Shown piece after piece: positions 1 to 8,063 of a DNA stretch of 34,193 nucleotides. Below the pieces are notes generated by a model, which was given only the letters and a program-made list of their open reading frames with translations, was not told the origin of the DNA and searched no databases. The stretch comes from Rickettsia typhi. GTDB lineage: Bacteria > Pseudomonadota > Alphaproteobacteria > Rickettsiales > Deianiraeaceae. Position 1 is the stretch's first letter, and every line of letters starts with the position of its first letter. The DNA is taken from assembly GCA_945876965.1 (NCBI GenBank), contig CAMCQG010000013.1, positions 1 to 34,193 on the forward strand. Direction: 5' to 3'. Position numbers and translations under genes: made by a program.

Positions 1-2
1 AT

Positions 3-317
3 ATAATTTTAGATTTAAATTCTATTGTTAAAAAATATGAAGCGTCTATTGTTTTTACTGATTATAGTTTTATTTGCACAAAAGATTGTCATGATAGCAC
101 GATTGCATTATATTCTTTAAAAGCTAACGGAACTATGTTTAATCAAGCAGGTGATTATGAGGGGTTAATAGCTCTTGGTAAGGCTTTTTCTAATGACCTA
201 CAAATTAAGTTTAGTAACTTTAAAGTTGTTTTACCTGATTATCAAATATCTCCTAAAATTGGCACAATTTATGATAAATTTTCTTTTAATATAATGATAT
301 CAAGCAATGCGTCTTAA
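3..317 (+). CDS. C-terminal part of a probable PilN-like pilus/secretion assembly protein (5' end outside window)
   Basis: The frame is open from the left edge to a TAA at 315-317, so this is the 3' end of a longer gene. About 104 residues are visible. No membrane segment is present in this part. The last ~50 residues (a short helix, then a strand rich in F and V, ending in a hydrophobic KFSFNIMIS strand) resemble the ferredoxin-like C-terminal end of PilN-type inner-membrane proteins. The stop overlaps the start of the next gene by 11 bp, and that gene looks like PilO, which supports a pilN-pilO order. Sequence alone does not prove the family; the assignment rests mainly on the neighbour and on gene order. 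Confidence 0.4.
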   Translation: MILDLNSIVKKYEASIVFTDYSFICTKDCHDSTIALYSLKANGTMFNQAGDYEGLIALGKAFSNDLQIKFSNFKVVLPDYQISPKIGTIYDKFSFNIMISSNAS

Positions 318-939
318 ATCAAATAAAAATGCTAATTTTTTTGATACTGTAATACAACATATTGTTGTCGAAACCATTATAATCGTTGCAATAATTATAT
401 CATATGTTGGGTATGGTTTTATCGACAATATGTTTATTAGTAGGGCGGCAGAAAAAGTAAAAAGCATGGAACAATTAAAAATTTCTATTAGCGAATATAG
501 TTCAAAAATTAAAGAATATCAAAGTCTATGGGGACAAATGTTGACAACTGGCGATGATAAAAGGGTTATATCTGGTTTAACATTTAATAAAATTGAAACA
601 ATATTTAAAGCATTAGAGTCCAAGTTTGATATTACAAAATTTACAGTATCTTTGGATGCGAGAGATAGTATATCAATGATAAATAGCCTAAAAATGAAAG
701 ATTTACCAAAAGGTGTTAATCTTAAAGTTTATAATTTTAAAATAATTGGTAATTTTGAAGTTGAAACAGATGTTTATAATATGATTGCATTTTTATATAA
801 AAATTTACCAGGAGCTGTAATTATTAACAATGTTGCTATTGACTCTCATTTTCAACCAAACTACATAAACGATATGCTAAATGTTAAATCTTTGGATGTA
901 AAGATTTCTGGTGATTGGTTTTTTTTAACTAACGATTAA
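307..939 (+). CDS. PilO-like type IV pilus (or type II secretion) alignment-complex protein
   Basis: A 210-residue protein with a short basic N-terminus, one membrane helix at about residues 20-42, a predicted coiled-coil stretch at about 48-80, and a C-terminal alpha/beta domain. This order (cytoplasmic tip, single TM, coiled coil, ferredoxin-like periplasmic fold) is that of PilO/GspM proteins. The C-terminal half contains a 'F-x-I-I-G-x-F' strand, then a helix 'Y-N-M-I-A-F-L-Y-K-N-L-P-G' and a following strand, as in the PilO fold. The start lies inside the end of the upstream PilN-like gene (11-bp overlap), and the next gene starts 1 bp after its stop, so all are likely co-translated. Family assignment is inferred from architecture. 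Confidence 0.45.
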   Translation: MRLKSNKNANFFDTVIQHIVVETIIIVAIIISYVGYGFIDNMFISRAAEKVKSMEQLKISISEYSSKIKEYQSLWGQMLTTGDDKRVISGLTFNKIETIFKALESKFDITKFTVSLDARDSISMINSLKMKDLPKGVNLKVYNFKIIGNFEVETDVYNMIAFLYKNLPGAVIINNVAIDSHFQPNYINDMLNVKSLDVKISGDWFFLTND

Positions 940-940
940 T

Positions 941-1582
941 ATGAAATATATTTTTTTAACATTGTTATCTTTTCATGCTAATGCAGCATATATTGTAAAC
1001 CCTTTTATAAAGCAGGATAAAAAAACAGAAACAAATATAAAAAAATCCGAAGTAAGCAATCTTTCTATTGGCGACTTAGGAGATGTTGATATTTCTCACT
1101 TTAAAGTTAATATAGATGATGAGTATATCAACAAAATTATGTCATCTTTTGGGCAATTACAATATCCTGATGATTCTATAAAAATTATTAAAAATGCTGC
1201 AAAAAACAGAGATAAAACTGTTGTGACAAAAAAGCCAATAAATGATATTTATTTATATTGCTTAGAATCCGTTATAACAACAAAAGATACAGATGATTGG
1301 TTTATTGTTTTAAACAAAAAAATGTATGATAATTCAAAGAAAAAAGGATATGAGGATGTTTTTGATATTGCCGAAGCTGGAGAAAGGTATTCTATTATAA
1401 ATTTTTTATATCCAAGAGAAATAGATATTGCAAATATTGAATCTAATAAGAATAATAATAAAAAATATGCAGATAATATTTATGTATCTCCTGATAAAAA
1501 ATATATTGCTGTAAAAATGTTTATCGGGCAAACATATGATGCACAAAAGCAACGCCTATATGATGGTTTTATTAGAAAATAA
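941..1582 (+). CDS. Exported protein, GspC/PilP-like candidate, in the pilus operon
   Basis: A 213-residue protein with a weak N-terminal signal peptide: K2, a hydrophobic stretch, and an ANA-A cleavage-like site near residue 15. The middle is lysine- and asparagine-rich. From about residue 100 there is a compact domain with the pattern 'Y-L-Y-C-L-E-S-V-I' followed by 'D-D-W-F-I-V-L-N', which recalls the periplasmic domain of GspC-type pseudopilus proteins, where a W-x-(I/V)-x-(I/L)-N strand is common. It lies 1 bp after the PilO-like gene and 2 bp before the DAHP synthase gene. The periplasmic location is well supported, the exact family is not. A PilP-type lipoprotein is unlikely because no lipobox cysteine is present. 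Confidence 0.4.
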   Translation: MKYIFLTLLSFHANAAYIVNPFIKQDKKTETNIKKSEVSNLSIGDLGDVDISHFKVNIDDEYINKIMSSFGQLQYPDDSIKIIKNAAKNRDKTVVTKKPINDIYLYCLESVITTKDTDDWFIVLNKKMYDNSKKKGYEDVFDIAEAGERYSIINFLYPREIDIANIESNKNNNKKYADNIYVSPDKKYIAVKMFIGQTYDAQKQRLYDGFIRK

Positions 1583-1584
1583 TT

Positions 1585-2706
1585 ATGTTATCTAGCTGGA
1601 AAAATTTACCTGTTTTGCAACAGCCAAATTATAATAAAGCGGAATTAAAAATTGTGTCGGAGCAAATTGAAAAACTGGATCCTGTTGTTGATAAAGATGG
1701 CGTTGATAGTTTATTGAGTGAGTTAGCAAGGGTTCAAAATGGTGATGCATTAATTTTACAAATTGGAGATTGCGCAGAAACATTTGCTGACTTTTCTGTT
1801 AGAAATGTTGAAAAATACGCACATTTTTTTGTTGAAACGGCAGCAGATATTGAAGAATCTATCGGCAAAGAAGTTATTGTTATAGGCAGGATAGCTGGAC
1901 AATTTGCAAAGCCCCGTAGTGATGATTTTGAAACAATAGATGGCTTGACATTGCCGTGTTATCGTGGCGATATTGCAAACGATATTGAGTTTAATGAAAA
2001 AGCTAGATTTTGCAATGCAAATAGGCTTATGAAAGCTTACAAACAAAGCAAAAAAACTGTTGACACTATAAACGATTACTCCCCAACGCCAGTTTTTGTT
2101 TCGCATGAATGTTTGGTTATCGATTACGATGCCGCATTGGTTAGACAATTTGATGATAAATTTTATTGTTTATCAGCACATCTACTTTGGATTGGATATA
2201 GAACCGCACAAATTGATAATGCCCATGTTGATTTTTTGAGCAAAATAGAAAATCCTATTGGTATCAAGGTTGGCGAAAATACAGATATTAAAGAATTAAT
2301 ACAGATTATTGCCAAATTAAACCCATTAAATAAGGCTGGAAAAATCGTTCTTATCGCAAGATTTGGATCTAATAAAATTGATGATTTTTTGCCAAATTTA
2401 ATAAAAAATATCAAACTGAATGTAATTTGGATTTGTGACCCGATGCACGGCAATACATATAAAATTGATTATAAACATAAAACACGAAATATTGCCGATA
2501 TTAATCATGAAATAAAAAAATTTATAAATATATTTGATAAAAATATTGGAGGATTACATTTGGAGGCAACACCTTATCAAGTTACAGAATGCATATCTGA
2601 TGTTGATAAAATAAAAGAAAATAACTATAAAACAAACTGTGACCCTAGATTGAATGGCAAGCAAACAAAGAATATTATAAAAGAATTTTGTAAATCTTTA
2701 GTTTAA
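1585..2706 (+). CDS. aroG: Class II 3-deoxy-7-phosphoheptulonate (DAHP) synthase, compact form
   Basis: Catalyses the first step of the shikimate pathway, joining phosphoenolpyruvate and erythrose 4-phosphate. The 373-residue protein carries the class II signatures in order: QIGDCAE with the metal-ligand Cys63, GRIAGQFAKPRS at 101-112, SHE at 173-175, SAHLLWIGYRT at 197-207, NPIGIKVG at 223-230, DPMHGN at 285-290, HLEAT at 325-329 with Glu327, and CDPRLN at 352-357. Usual class II enzymes are about 450-470 residues. The difference lies mainly between residues ~160 and 170, where the helical insertion between the first and second halves of the barrel is almost entirely missing. It starts 2 bp after the pilus-like operon, so it is probably co-transcribed with it. 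All catalytic residues I can check are present, so it looks functional. No other shikimate gene is in the window. Confidence 0.93.
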   Translation: MLSSWKNLPVLQQPNYNKAELKIVSEQIEKLDPVVDKDGVDSLLSELARVQNGDALILQIGDCAETFADFSVRNVEKYAHFFVETAADIEESIGKEVIVIGRIAGQFAKPRSDDFETIDGLTLPCYRGDIANDIEFNEKARFCNANRLMKAYKQSKKTVDTINDYSPTPVFVSHECLVIDYDAALVRQFDDKFYCLSAHLLWIGYRTAQIDNAHVDFLSKIENPIGIKVGENTDIKELIQIIAKLNPLNKAGKIVLIARFGSNKIDDFLPNLIKNIKLNVIWICDPMHGNTYKIDYKHKTRNIADINHEIKKFINIFDKNIGGLHLEATPYQVTECISDVDKIKENNYKTNCDPRLNGKQTKNIIKEFCKSLV

Positions 2707-2742
2707 AATATTATTTTTTAATAAAAAACAGCGGAATAAAAT

Positions 2743-3543
2743 TTATGGTGTAAAAAGCAATGGTGTAAATTTTTTTGTTTCGATACGATATATTTTATCT
2801 ATATTCTTGTTAGGATTTTTTATATTATATAAAATTTGTTTATACATTTTATCATATGGCTCAAGAAATATTTCTTTTTTATTAAATGGTCTATATGAAA
2901 AATCGCATAATGGTTTTGCTCCACTAAGATAAGGTTCAAGACCTTTAGGTAAATTATACTTACCAATCTTGATAATAATATTTTTCTGATATTTTGTGCT
3001 ATTATACTCTTTTGTGTTATAAAATCTTGTTTGTTTTCTATTATATATAAATATATCCTCTCTGGTGTATACATATGGCATATCTGTTGCACGAATAATA
3101 ATCGAATCGCCATTATTTTTTAGAATATCATCAAATATATTAATTAAATTATCTTTTTCTGTATTTTTTAATATATTTAATGTTTCCGCTACATCCCTAT
3201 CTTTTATAAACTGCAATATCGCATCATATAATTTTTTATCGATTGTATCATATAATTTTTTATTAAATATTTTATTATTTTTATTTATAAATTGCCAAAA
3301 AACACCGCTACATTTCGTGGTAGCCAATTCTTTCTTTTTTTGTTCACTGTCTATCTTTTTTATTTCTATTTTTTTATCATTATAAAAAATATGCTTAACA
3401 TCATTATTATTAAACAATTTAACACAAATGTTATCATCATTTAATATTGTTGAAAATATTTTTTTAAGATCTGTATCGATAAATTGCTCTCCGTCCAATA
3501 AATTATATTGACAACCAAATATTTTATTTTCTTCTTTCTGCAT
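2743..3543 (-). CDS. Unknown lysine- and asparagine-rich protein
   Basis: I do not recognise this 266-residue protein. I place the start at the ATG at 3543-3541 (MQKEEN...); an upstream TTG at 3564 would add only seven residues. It has no signal peptide or membrane segment and is rich in Lys, Asn, Ile and Tyr. A 17-bp direct repeat (3223-3239 and 3247-3263, period 24 bp) encodes the duplicated motif KKLYDTID/KKLYDAIL. The C-terminal half has a 'PYVYTREDIFIYNRKQTRFYN' type strand-rich segment and ends with LEPYDKMYKQI. It faces the DAHP synthase gene tail to tail with a 36-bp gap. It could be an effector or lineage-specific protein; no function is assigned. Confidence 0.6.
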   Translation of the reverse strand: MQKEENKIFGCQYNLLDGEQFIDTDLKKIFSTILNDDNICVKLFNNNDVKHIFYNDKKIEIKKIDSEQKKKELATTKCSGVFWQFINKNNKIFNKKLYDTIDKKLYDAILQFIKDRDVAETLNILKNTEKDNLINIFDDILKNNGDSIIIRATDMPYVYTREDIFIYNRKQTRFYNTKEYNSTKYQKNIIIKIGKYNLPKGLEPYLSGAKPLCDFSYRPFNKKEIFLEPYDKMYKQILYNIKNPNKNIDKIYRIETKKFTPLLFTP

Positions 3544-3627
3544 ATCTATCAATTTAATAAACAAAGTTTATTAATTAAACTCAGTTGTATATTAAAATCA
3601 ATATATAATTATAATTGTATTAATATT

Positions 3628-4677
3628 TTATTTTGTATAATAATTACTTTCGGTATATTTTTTAATTGCAAACTTTACTATTACAGACCCGCATGCGGTA
3701 AGCGGTAATGCAAAAATTGCACCAATTGTTCCAAATAATACAATTGATATAAATAATCCTAAAATAACCCAAGTAGGATGAATATTAACTTTTTCACCGA
3801 TAATTCTTGGGGTTATCATTGCACCATCTACCGCCTGCCCTGCCATTAAAACCCCAAGAACAAGAAAAACATGATAAGCATCTCCAAATTGAACAATTGC
3901 CACCGCCGCTGTAATAACGGCACTAATTATTACCCCAATATAAGGTATAAAAGCTAAGCATCCCGTCATTATCCCGATAGGAATACCAAAATTTAAACCA
4001 ATTAAATAAAGTGGAATACTATAAAAAACAGATAAAAATAAACAAACCTGAAACTGTCCTCTTAGATATTTAGACAAATTAGAACCAATATTATCTGTTA
4101 TCTCTATAAAATCACACACATATCTTTTTGGTATTGTGCTGTATATTTTTTTAATCATTTTTTGCCAATCTCTTAACATATAAAATGTAATAATTGGGCA
4201 CGGAATTAGCACGACTAAAATATTCATTGCTATTGTGCTAGAACTTTTTATTTTATTAAAAATATACCCAAAATCTACATTGACTATATTTTTTAATACA
4301 TTATTTATAGCATTTTCTATTTTTAAAATATTATCTGCCCCTATTATTGCAAAATTTGATATCAAAACATCATGAATATGTTGCTGATTAATATCTTTTA
4401 TATCAAAAGAATTAACCAGAGTTGTAAATTTATTTATTACAAATGGAATTAACAATATAAAAGCATAAAAAAATATCGACAATATTATTAAAATTATTAT
4501 AAGAGAAGTGATTCCTCTGGGTATTTTATATTTTTCTGCAAAATTTACAGCTGGCATTGTTAAATATGCAACTATCAAAGAAATTATAAACGGGGTTATT
4601 GCAAATCTTAAATAATAACAAATACCAAGCATTGCTAATGGCAAAAAAAACAACGAAATATATCTATTTGATATCAT
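3628..4677 (-). CDS. AI-2E/PerM family inner-membrane transporter
   Basis: A 349-residue polytopic membrane protein of the AI-2E transporter (PerM, formerly UPF0118) family. Two helices sit at the N-terminus (about 8-45), with more at about 60-85 and 150-170. The conserved C-terminal part follows: an amphipathic stretch ending YLRGQF, then a hydrophobic block with 'GIPIGIMTGCLAFIPYIG', and the signature region around D-G-x-M-I-T-P-R-I-I-G followed by H-P-x-W-V-I-L. Length is typical. Family members export small molecules or act as ion antiporters, and the substrate cannot be predicted. It is 67 bp downstream of the phage-like gene 4745-5494 on the same strand; the two probably have no functional link. 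Confidence 0.88.
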   Translation of the reverse strand: MISNRYISLFFLPLAMLGICYYLRFAITPFIISLIVAYLTMPAVNFAEKYKIPRGITSLIIILIILSIFFYAFILLIPFVINKFTTLVNSFDIKDINQQHIHDVLISNFAIIGADNILKIENAINNVLKNIVNVDFGYIFNKIKSSSTIAMNILVVLIPCPIITFYMLRDWQKMIKKIYSTIPKRYVCDFIEITDNIGSNLSKYLRGQFQVCLFLSVFYSIPLYLIGLNFGIPIGIMTGCLAFIPYIGVIISAVITAAVAIVQFGDAYHVFLVLGVLMAGQAVDGAMITPRIIGEKVNIHPTWVILGLFISIVLFGTIGAIFALPLTACGSVIVKFAIKKYTESNYYTK

Positions 4678-4744
4678 ATCTGTGTAATAATAAATTATTT
4701 TTAAAGCCTGTTATATTTTTTTTAACTAGCAATAAATAATTTTT

Positions 4745-5494
4745 TTAATTATTTATAAACGGTTCACCTCTAAAATTTATAATATTATTAAATATTTTTT
4801 TACATGTTTCCACAGATTTATTACAGCCAGCTGTAATAACATAGCTATCTCCTATATTTATAGGGATATTTGGCGTTGCGGCAATTAAAATATTATTATT
4901 TGAATCGTCTAAAATTCTAAATGAATTATTTCCAAAAGATATAACTCCGTTAGAAAAATATCCAGATTTTTTTTGAATATGATTTCCTGTCAAATTTCGT
5001 CCGTTGACAGAAGTTATTATACCATTAAATGAAAAATTTTTTTTATCTATTTTACATTTATCATCCCCAAATTCTGCTCTGCATACATCGGAAAAAAAAT
5101 CTCCTATTCCTCGCTTTAAATTGTATGCAATTGGTACTATGTTTATAGTTATGTTTTTTGGCTCGTAAACAACAGAAATAATGTTGCCAATAAAAAATGA
5201 ATAAATATTGGTTATGTTATTTTTATGTCCAAAGCCAATTTCAATTGTGCTACCAAAAAGATCTGTAATATCGCTATTATTTAAAATTGTCAAAGGATAC
5301 CCCCTTTTATCGGCCCCATTAAGAGTTGTGTTTGTAAAAGATTTAAAATCTAGACCTGCTTTATAGATAATATTTTGCCAATTTAGGTTGCTCTCTAAGC
5401 TTGTTAAACCAATTTTTTCACCATTTGTTTTGGTTATTGTGCTTACAACAAAAAAATCTATATTTTCTGCATTATTAAATGTTAAGCTTGTCAT
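4745..5494 (-). CDS. GTA/phage tail hub protein (DUF2163, phage BR0599 family)
   Basis: A 249-residue protein that matches the family called 'phage conserved hypothetical protein BR0599' with DUF2163, corresponding to the baseplate-hub protein of the Rhodobacter gene transfer agent (GTA gene g13 type). Visible hallmarks are an N-terminal strand-rich domain with 'GLDFKSFTNT', a central 'C-R-A-E-F-G-D-D-K-C' cluster near 138-148, and the C-terminal 'AGCNKSVETCKKIFNNIINFRGEP' block (about 222-245), where the cysteines and the N-F-R-G-x-P ending are family features. The reading frame is intact. No other GTA structural gene lies nearby, so this looks like one of the scattered GTA genes known from Rickettsiales. 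It could be a retained GTA component or a relic. Confidence 0.82.
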   Translation of the reverse strand: MTSLTFNNAENIDFFVVSTITKTNGEKIGLTSLESNLNWQNIIYKAGLDFKSFTNTTLNGADKRGYPLTILNNSDITDLFGSTIEIGFGHKNNITNIYSFFIGNIISVVYEPKNITINIVPIAYNLKRGIGDFFSDVCRAEFGDDKCKIDKKNFSFNGIITSVNGRNLTGNHIQKKSGYFSNGVISFGNNSFRILDDSNNNILIAATPNIPINIGDSYVITAGCNKSVETCKKIFNNIINFRGEPFINN

Positions 5495-5561
5495 AAAAAT
5501 ATATTAATTATTGCATTATTTATATTTTTATTTAATTCTTTACATGGAAGCAATTTTTCAC

Positions 5562-5590
5562 TTTACATTTAAAATAAATAATATTATCTT
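5562..5590 (+). promoter_or_regulatory. Sigma-70-type promoter of tRNA-Leu
   Basis: TTTACA at 5562-5567 and TATCTT at 5585-5590 are separated by exactly 17 bp. The predicted transcription start falls a few bases before the tRNA at 5599. Inferred by eye from consensus only. Confidence 0.45.
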
Positions 5591-5598
5591 TTGTTTAT

Positions 5599-5682
5599 GC
5601 GGCTGTGGTGAAATGGTAGACACACTGGTTTTAGGTACCAGCGGAGTAATCTGTGGGGGTTCAAGTCCCTCCAGCCGCACCA
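5599..5682 (+). tRNA. tRNA-Leu (anticodon UAG)
   Basis: The 84-bp gene folds as a class II tRNA. The 7-bp acceptor stem GCGGCTG (5599-5605) pairs perfectly with CAGCCGC (5672-5678), the discriminator is A, and CCA is encoded (5680-5682). The anticodon stem CTGGT/ACCAG encloses the loop TTTAGGT with anticodon TAG. The long variable arm (CGGAGTAATCTGTG) and the T arm GGGGTTCAAGTCCCT are as expected for leucine tRNA. It lies 18 bp upstream of sppA. Confidence 0.97.
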
Positions 5683-5700
5683 TTAAATTTTTTTAAATAT

Positions 5701-6720
5701 ATGTCTGTAATAAATATTATTTTATATCCATTTAGACAGATTATTTTTTTTGTAAAATCAATATTATTTATGCCAAATTGTATTGCTGATATGAATGGTA
5801 TTGCTGAATATTCAATTTATAGACAATATTCTAGATATAAATTTATTGTTTTTTTAGGTTTAATTTTGATTTGCTTATCTTTTGGATTAAGGCACAAAAC
5901 ATCTGTTGTTAGCTTAACAAAAAATGATTATATTGCAAGAATTTCTATTGTTGGTGCAATAGATGATAGCGAATACGGATATGGTGGTATAAAATTTTAT
6001 GAAGAAGTTATAAAAAAAACTATTGAAAATCCTAATGTAAAAGGTGTTATAATATATATTAACTCTGGTGGTGGAGGGGTTACTGCAAGTGAGGTTTTGT
6101 ATTCTAATTTATTAAAATTAGCATATGAAAAACCAACAATGTGCGATGTTGGATCGGTTTCTGCATCTGGTAGCTATATGGCTGCATTAGCTTGTAAAAA
6201 AATATATGCCAAAAAAACTAGCATAATCGGCTCAATTGGCGTTCGAATGGATCTCTTAGAAATGGATGAATTGGCAAAAAAATTAGGCATCAAATCCAAT
6301 ACAATCACCGCTGGTAAATTAAAGGATGCAGGAAATTCTTGGAAATCAATGTCAAAAGAAGAAAGAGAATATTTTAACAATTTAGTCAATACAATGCATT
6401 CATTTTTTATTAATCTAGTTGCAAAGGAAAGGCATTTATCTGTTGCATCTGTTACAAAAATTGCTGATGGTAGTATAATGATGGGATCTGCTGCCAAAAA
6501 GGTTGGTTTAGTTGATGAAATTGGGGATTCTGATGATATTATAGAAATGTTTAGCAAAGAATACGCTTTTGATAAAAATATTAAAATTATAGATGTTCTT
6601 CCGCCCGAACCAGATGAAGTTTTTTCTAAAAAAGTTCTTAAATTTATTGGTTTTACAGTTGATTCTGTTTTTAATAAAATTAGCAATAAAATTTCAACAG
6701 AAAATAATATTAAATATTGA
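5701..6720 (+). CDS. sppA: Signal peptide peptidase SppA (S49 serine protease)
   Basis: Membrane-anchored serine protease that degrades cleaved signal peptides. I start at the ATG at 5701 (339 residues); longer upstream frames run into tRNA-Leu. A membrane helix lies at about residues 47-63 (YKFIVFLGLILI...). The protease core follows: 'YINSGGGGVTASE' at 119-131, the nucleophile in SVSASGSYMAA (Ser156), and the general-base lysine in the AGKLKDAG segment (Lys208). Length and order match the short single-domain SppA of about 300-340 residues. It is probably expressed from its own or the tRNA promoter. A tiny lipoprotein gene follows 5 bp after its stop. Confidence 0.92.
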   Translation: MSVINIILYPFRQIIFFVKSILFMPNCIADMNGIAEYSIYRQYSRYKFIVFLGLILICLSFGLRHKTSVVSLTKNDYIARISIVGAIDDSEYGYGGIKFYEEVIKKTIENPNVKGVIIYINSGGGGVTASEVLYSNLLKLAYEKPTMCDVGSVSASGSYMAALACKKIYAKKTSIIGSIGVRMDLLEMDELAKKLGIKSNTITAGKLKDAGNSWKSMSKEEREYFNNLVNTMHSFFINLVAKERHLSVASVTKIADGSIMMGSAAKKVGLVDEIGDSDDIIEMFSKEYAFDKNIKIIDVLPPEPDEVFSKKVLKFIGFTVDSVFNKISNKISTENNIKY

Positions 6721-6725
6721 TTATT

Positions 6726-6890
6726 ATGTATAAAATTATACTATCCTTTGTGTGTATTTTGTTTTTAGCAAATTGCTCATCAACAAAAGTTGTTGATATA
6801 AAAAGTCCGTGCGTTGGTGGATTTGGTAGTGTGTGCGAAAGATTACCAATTAATACTTGGATGGCGAATAATAGAAGTGTGTCTAGTTGA
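6726..6890 (+). CDS. Small lipoprotein (54 aa), possibly VirB7-like
   Basis: A 54-residue gene read directly from the sequence. It starts ATG TAT AAA at 6726 and ends with TGA at 6888-6890. The N-terminus is a lipoprotein signal: one basic residue, a hydrophobic core and the lipobox L-A-N-C with Cys17. The mature part is only 38 residues and carries 'SPCVGGFGSVCERLPINTW', a short motif with two cysteines. Tiny lipoproteins of this shape occur as VirB7 in type IV secretion systems, but no other VirB gene is in the window, so this is a suggestion only. It begins 5 bp after sppA and ends against the next reading frame, so it is part of the same transcript. Confidence 0.6.
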   Translation: MYKIILSFVCILFLANCSSTKVVDIKSPCVGGFGSVCERLPINTWMANNRSVSS

Positions 6891-6901
6891 TAAATAAATT
6901 T

Positions 6902-7201
6902 ATGTTTTGTAGAAAGGGGGCGTCTAAATATTCTAAATTTATATCAGATGACAACAATAAAATAAAATCTTTGTTACCCAAGGAAAATAGTGCATTAGTT
7001 ATGCACCACGAAATGCAAGAATTAAGCGATAACATACTGCAATTTAGCCTGCGTAACTGCAATGATAACAACAGATATGATAAAAACAAGAACTCAATTG
7101 CAAAAGTTACAGATGCAAGATTAGAATATAGGTTCTTAAAGTCTTCTAATAAATTAAATAATTTAGTAAATCAAGGCTATATTGTAAAAGATTATGAATA
7201 A
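6902..7201 (+). CDS. Small unknown soluble protein
   Basis: I do not recognise this 99-residue protein. The ATG at 6902 is preferred; a TTG at 6887 overlapping the stop of the lipoprotein gene would add five residues. There is no signal peptide or membrane segment. The protein is hydrophilic, rich in Asn, Lys and Asp, and probably mostly helical. It lies between the small lipoprotein and the tandem membrane proteins on the same strand, and an 82-bp gap follows. It may belong with them in an envelope-associated unit, but nothing in the sequence proves a function. Confidence 0.5.
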   Translation: MFCRKGASKYSKFISDDNNKIKSLLPKENSALVMHHEMQELSDNILQFSLRNCNDNNRYDKNKNSIAKVTDARLEYRFLKSSNKLNNLVNQGYIVKDYE

Positions 7202-7283
7202 TTTTAATAAAAAATAAAATATAATCGGTTGCATATTAAAAATGAAGATTAATTAAAAATTATCTATTATTTTTTTTATATAA

Positions 7284-8060
7284 ATGGCTGTTGTTGGCAT
7301 TAAAAAATTAATATTACAGGATAGGCTTCATACATCTTCGTTTGAGGGTTTTTTGTTGCGATATTATGAGCAAATTATTACAGGAATTTGGGCATATATG
7401 GTTTTGGAATTTGTTGAAAGCTCTATTTATATGTTTTTGGGTATGACAGAAGAAGCTACATATTTAACGGCTTTATATTTTGTGTTGCTTGGTATAGTTA
7501 CTATGATTTTTTTATTATCATCGATGATTATCCCAGAAATTAGAAAATTAAAATTACGCAGAAAATTATATAATATTGGAAAAGAATATAATTTGAGTTA
7601 TCAGCAAAAAGATAGATTGCGTTCTATTGCTGCAAATAATATGTTGTGTAGTGGTTTTTTTACAAAATATGGTTTTGTGCAATTTATTATGATTACACTT
7701 TCGAACTCTATTTTTGTAACGGCATATTTTACCTGTGAATATATTATAGATTTGATAAATACAAATGGAAGACCTATTATTTTGATTATGTGTTTTGCTG
7801 CTATTTTTATTATACTTCTTATGTTTGCCTGGATTCTAGATAGCTATCTTGCTAAAATGATTCGTAATAAAAATCGTTATTTATCTATTGTTCCAGGGAT
7901 TAAAAAAAATAAACATATTTATGGCAAAGACTTAATGGTTCAGCTAATTCAGTTGATAGCAAAAGATACATTTGAAAATCGAACACGACAAGCTTTAATT
8001 GAAAATTTTTTAGAAGATGTTTGTCAGATGGTCTATGTTTTTAATGATAAAAAAAATTAA
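7284..8060 (+). CDS. Unknown membrane protein, first of a tandem paralogous pair
   Basis: A 258-residue protein with about four membrane segments (roughly residues 32-52, 62-85, 130-150 and 163-188) and a soluble C-terminal helix region. The N-terminus (GIKKLILQDRLHT, then LLRYYEQII) and the C-terminus (GKDLMVQLIQLIA...QALIENFLEDV) are very similar to the next gene product. The two start with the same motifs and carry the same loop 'LLSS-x-x-I-P-E-I-R-K', so they arose by tandem duplication. The next gene begins 3 bp after its stop. I cannot name the family. Position next to murD and sppA suggests an envelope role, by context only. Confidence 0.75.
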   Translation: MAVVGIKKLILQDRLHTSSFEGFLLRYYEQIITGIWAYMVLEFVESSIYMFLGMTEEATYLTALYFVLLGIVTMIFLLSSMIIPEIRKLKLRRKLYNIGKEYNLSYQQKDRLRSIAANNMLCSGFFTKYGFVQFIMITLSNSIFVTAYFTCEYIIDLINTNGRPIILIMCFAAIFIILLMFAWILDSYLAKMIRNKNRYLSIVPGIKKNKHIYGKDLMVQLIQLIAKDTFENRTRQALIENFLEDVCQMVYVFNDKKN

Positions 8061-8063
8061 TAT

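Noticed and set aside
1756-2453. Minus-strand open frames inside the DAHP synthase gene
   Set aside because: They are antisense shadows of a strongly conserved plus-strand enzyme, with no motif of their own.
2707-2742. A/T-only inverted repeat between the DAHP synthase gene and 2743-3543 as a terminator
   Set aside because: TTTTTT/AAAAAA arms are expected by chance at this base composition and there is no GC in the stem.
5653-5700. Extension of the sppA frame upstream into tRNA-Leu
   Set aside because: The frame overlaps the T arm and acceptor stem of the tRNA; the ATG at 5701 gives the expected N-terminus.
6174-6686. 170-codon open frame antisense to sppA
   Set aside because: It lies wholly inside sppA, which carries clear S49 motifs; its composition is that of an antisense frame in AT-rich DNA.
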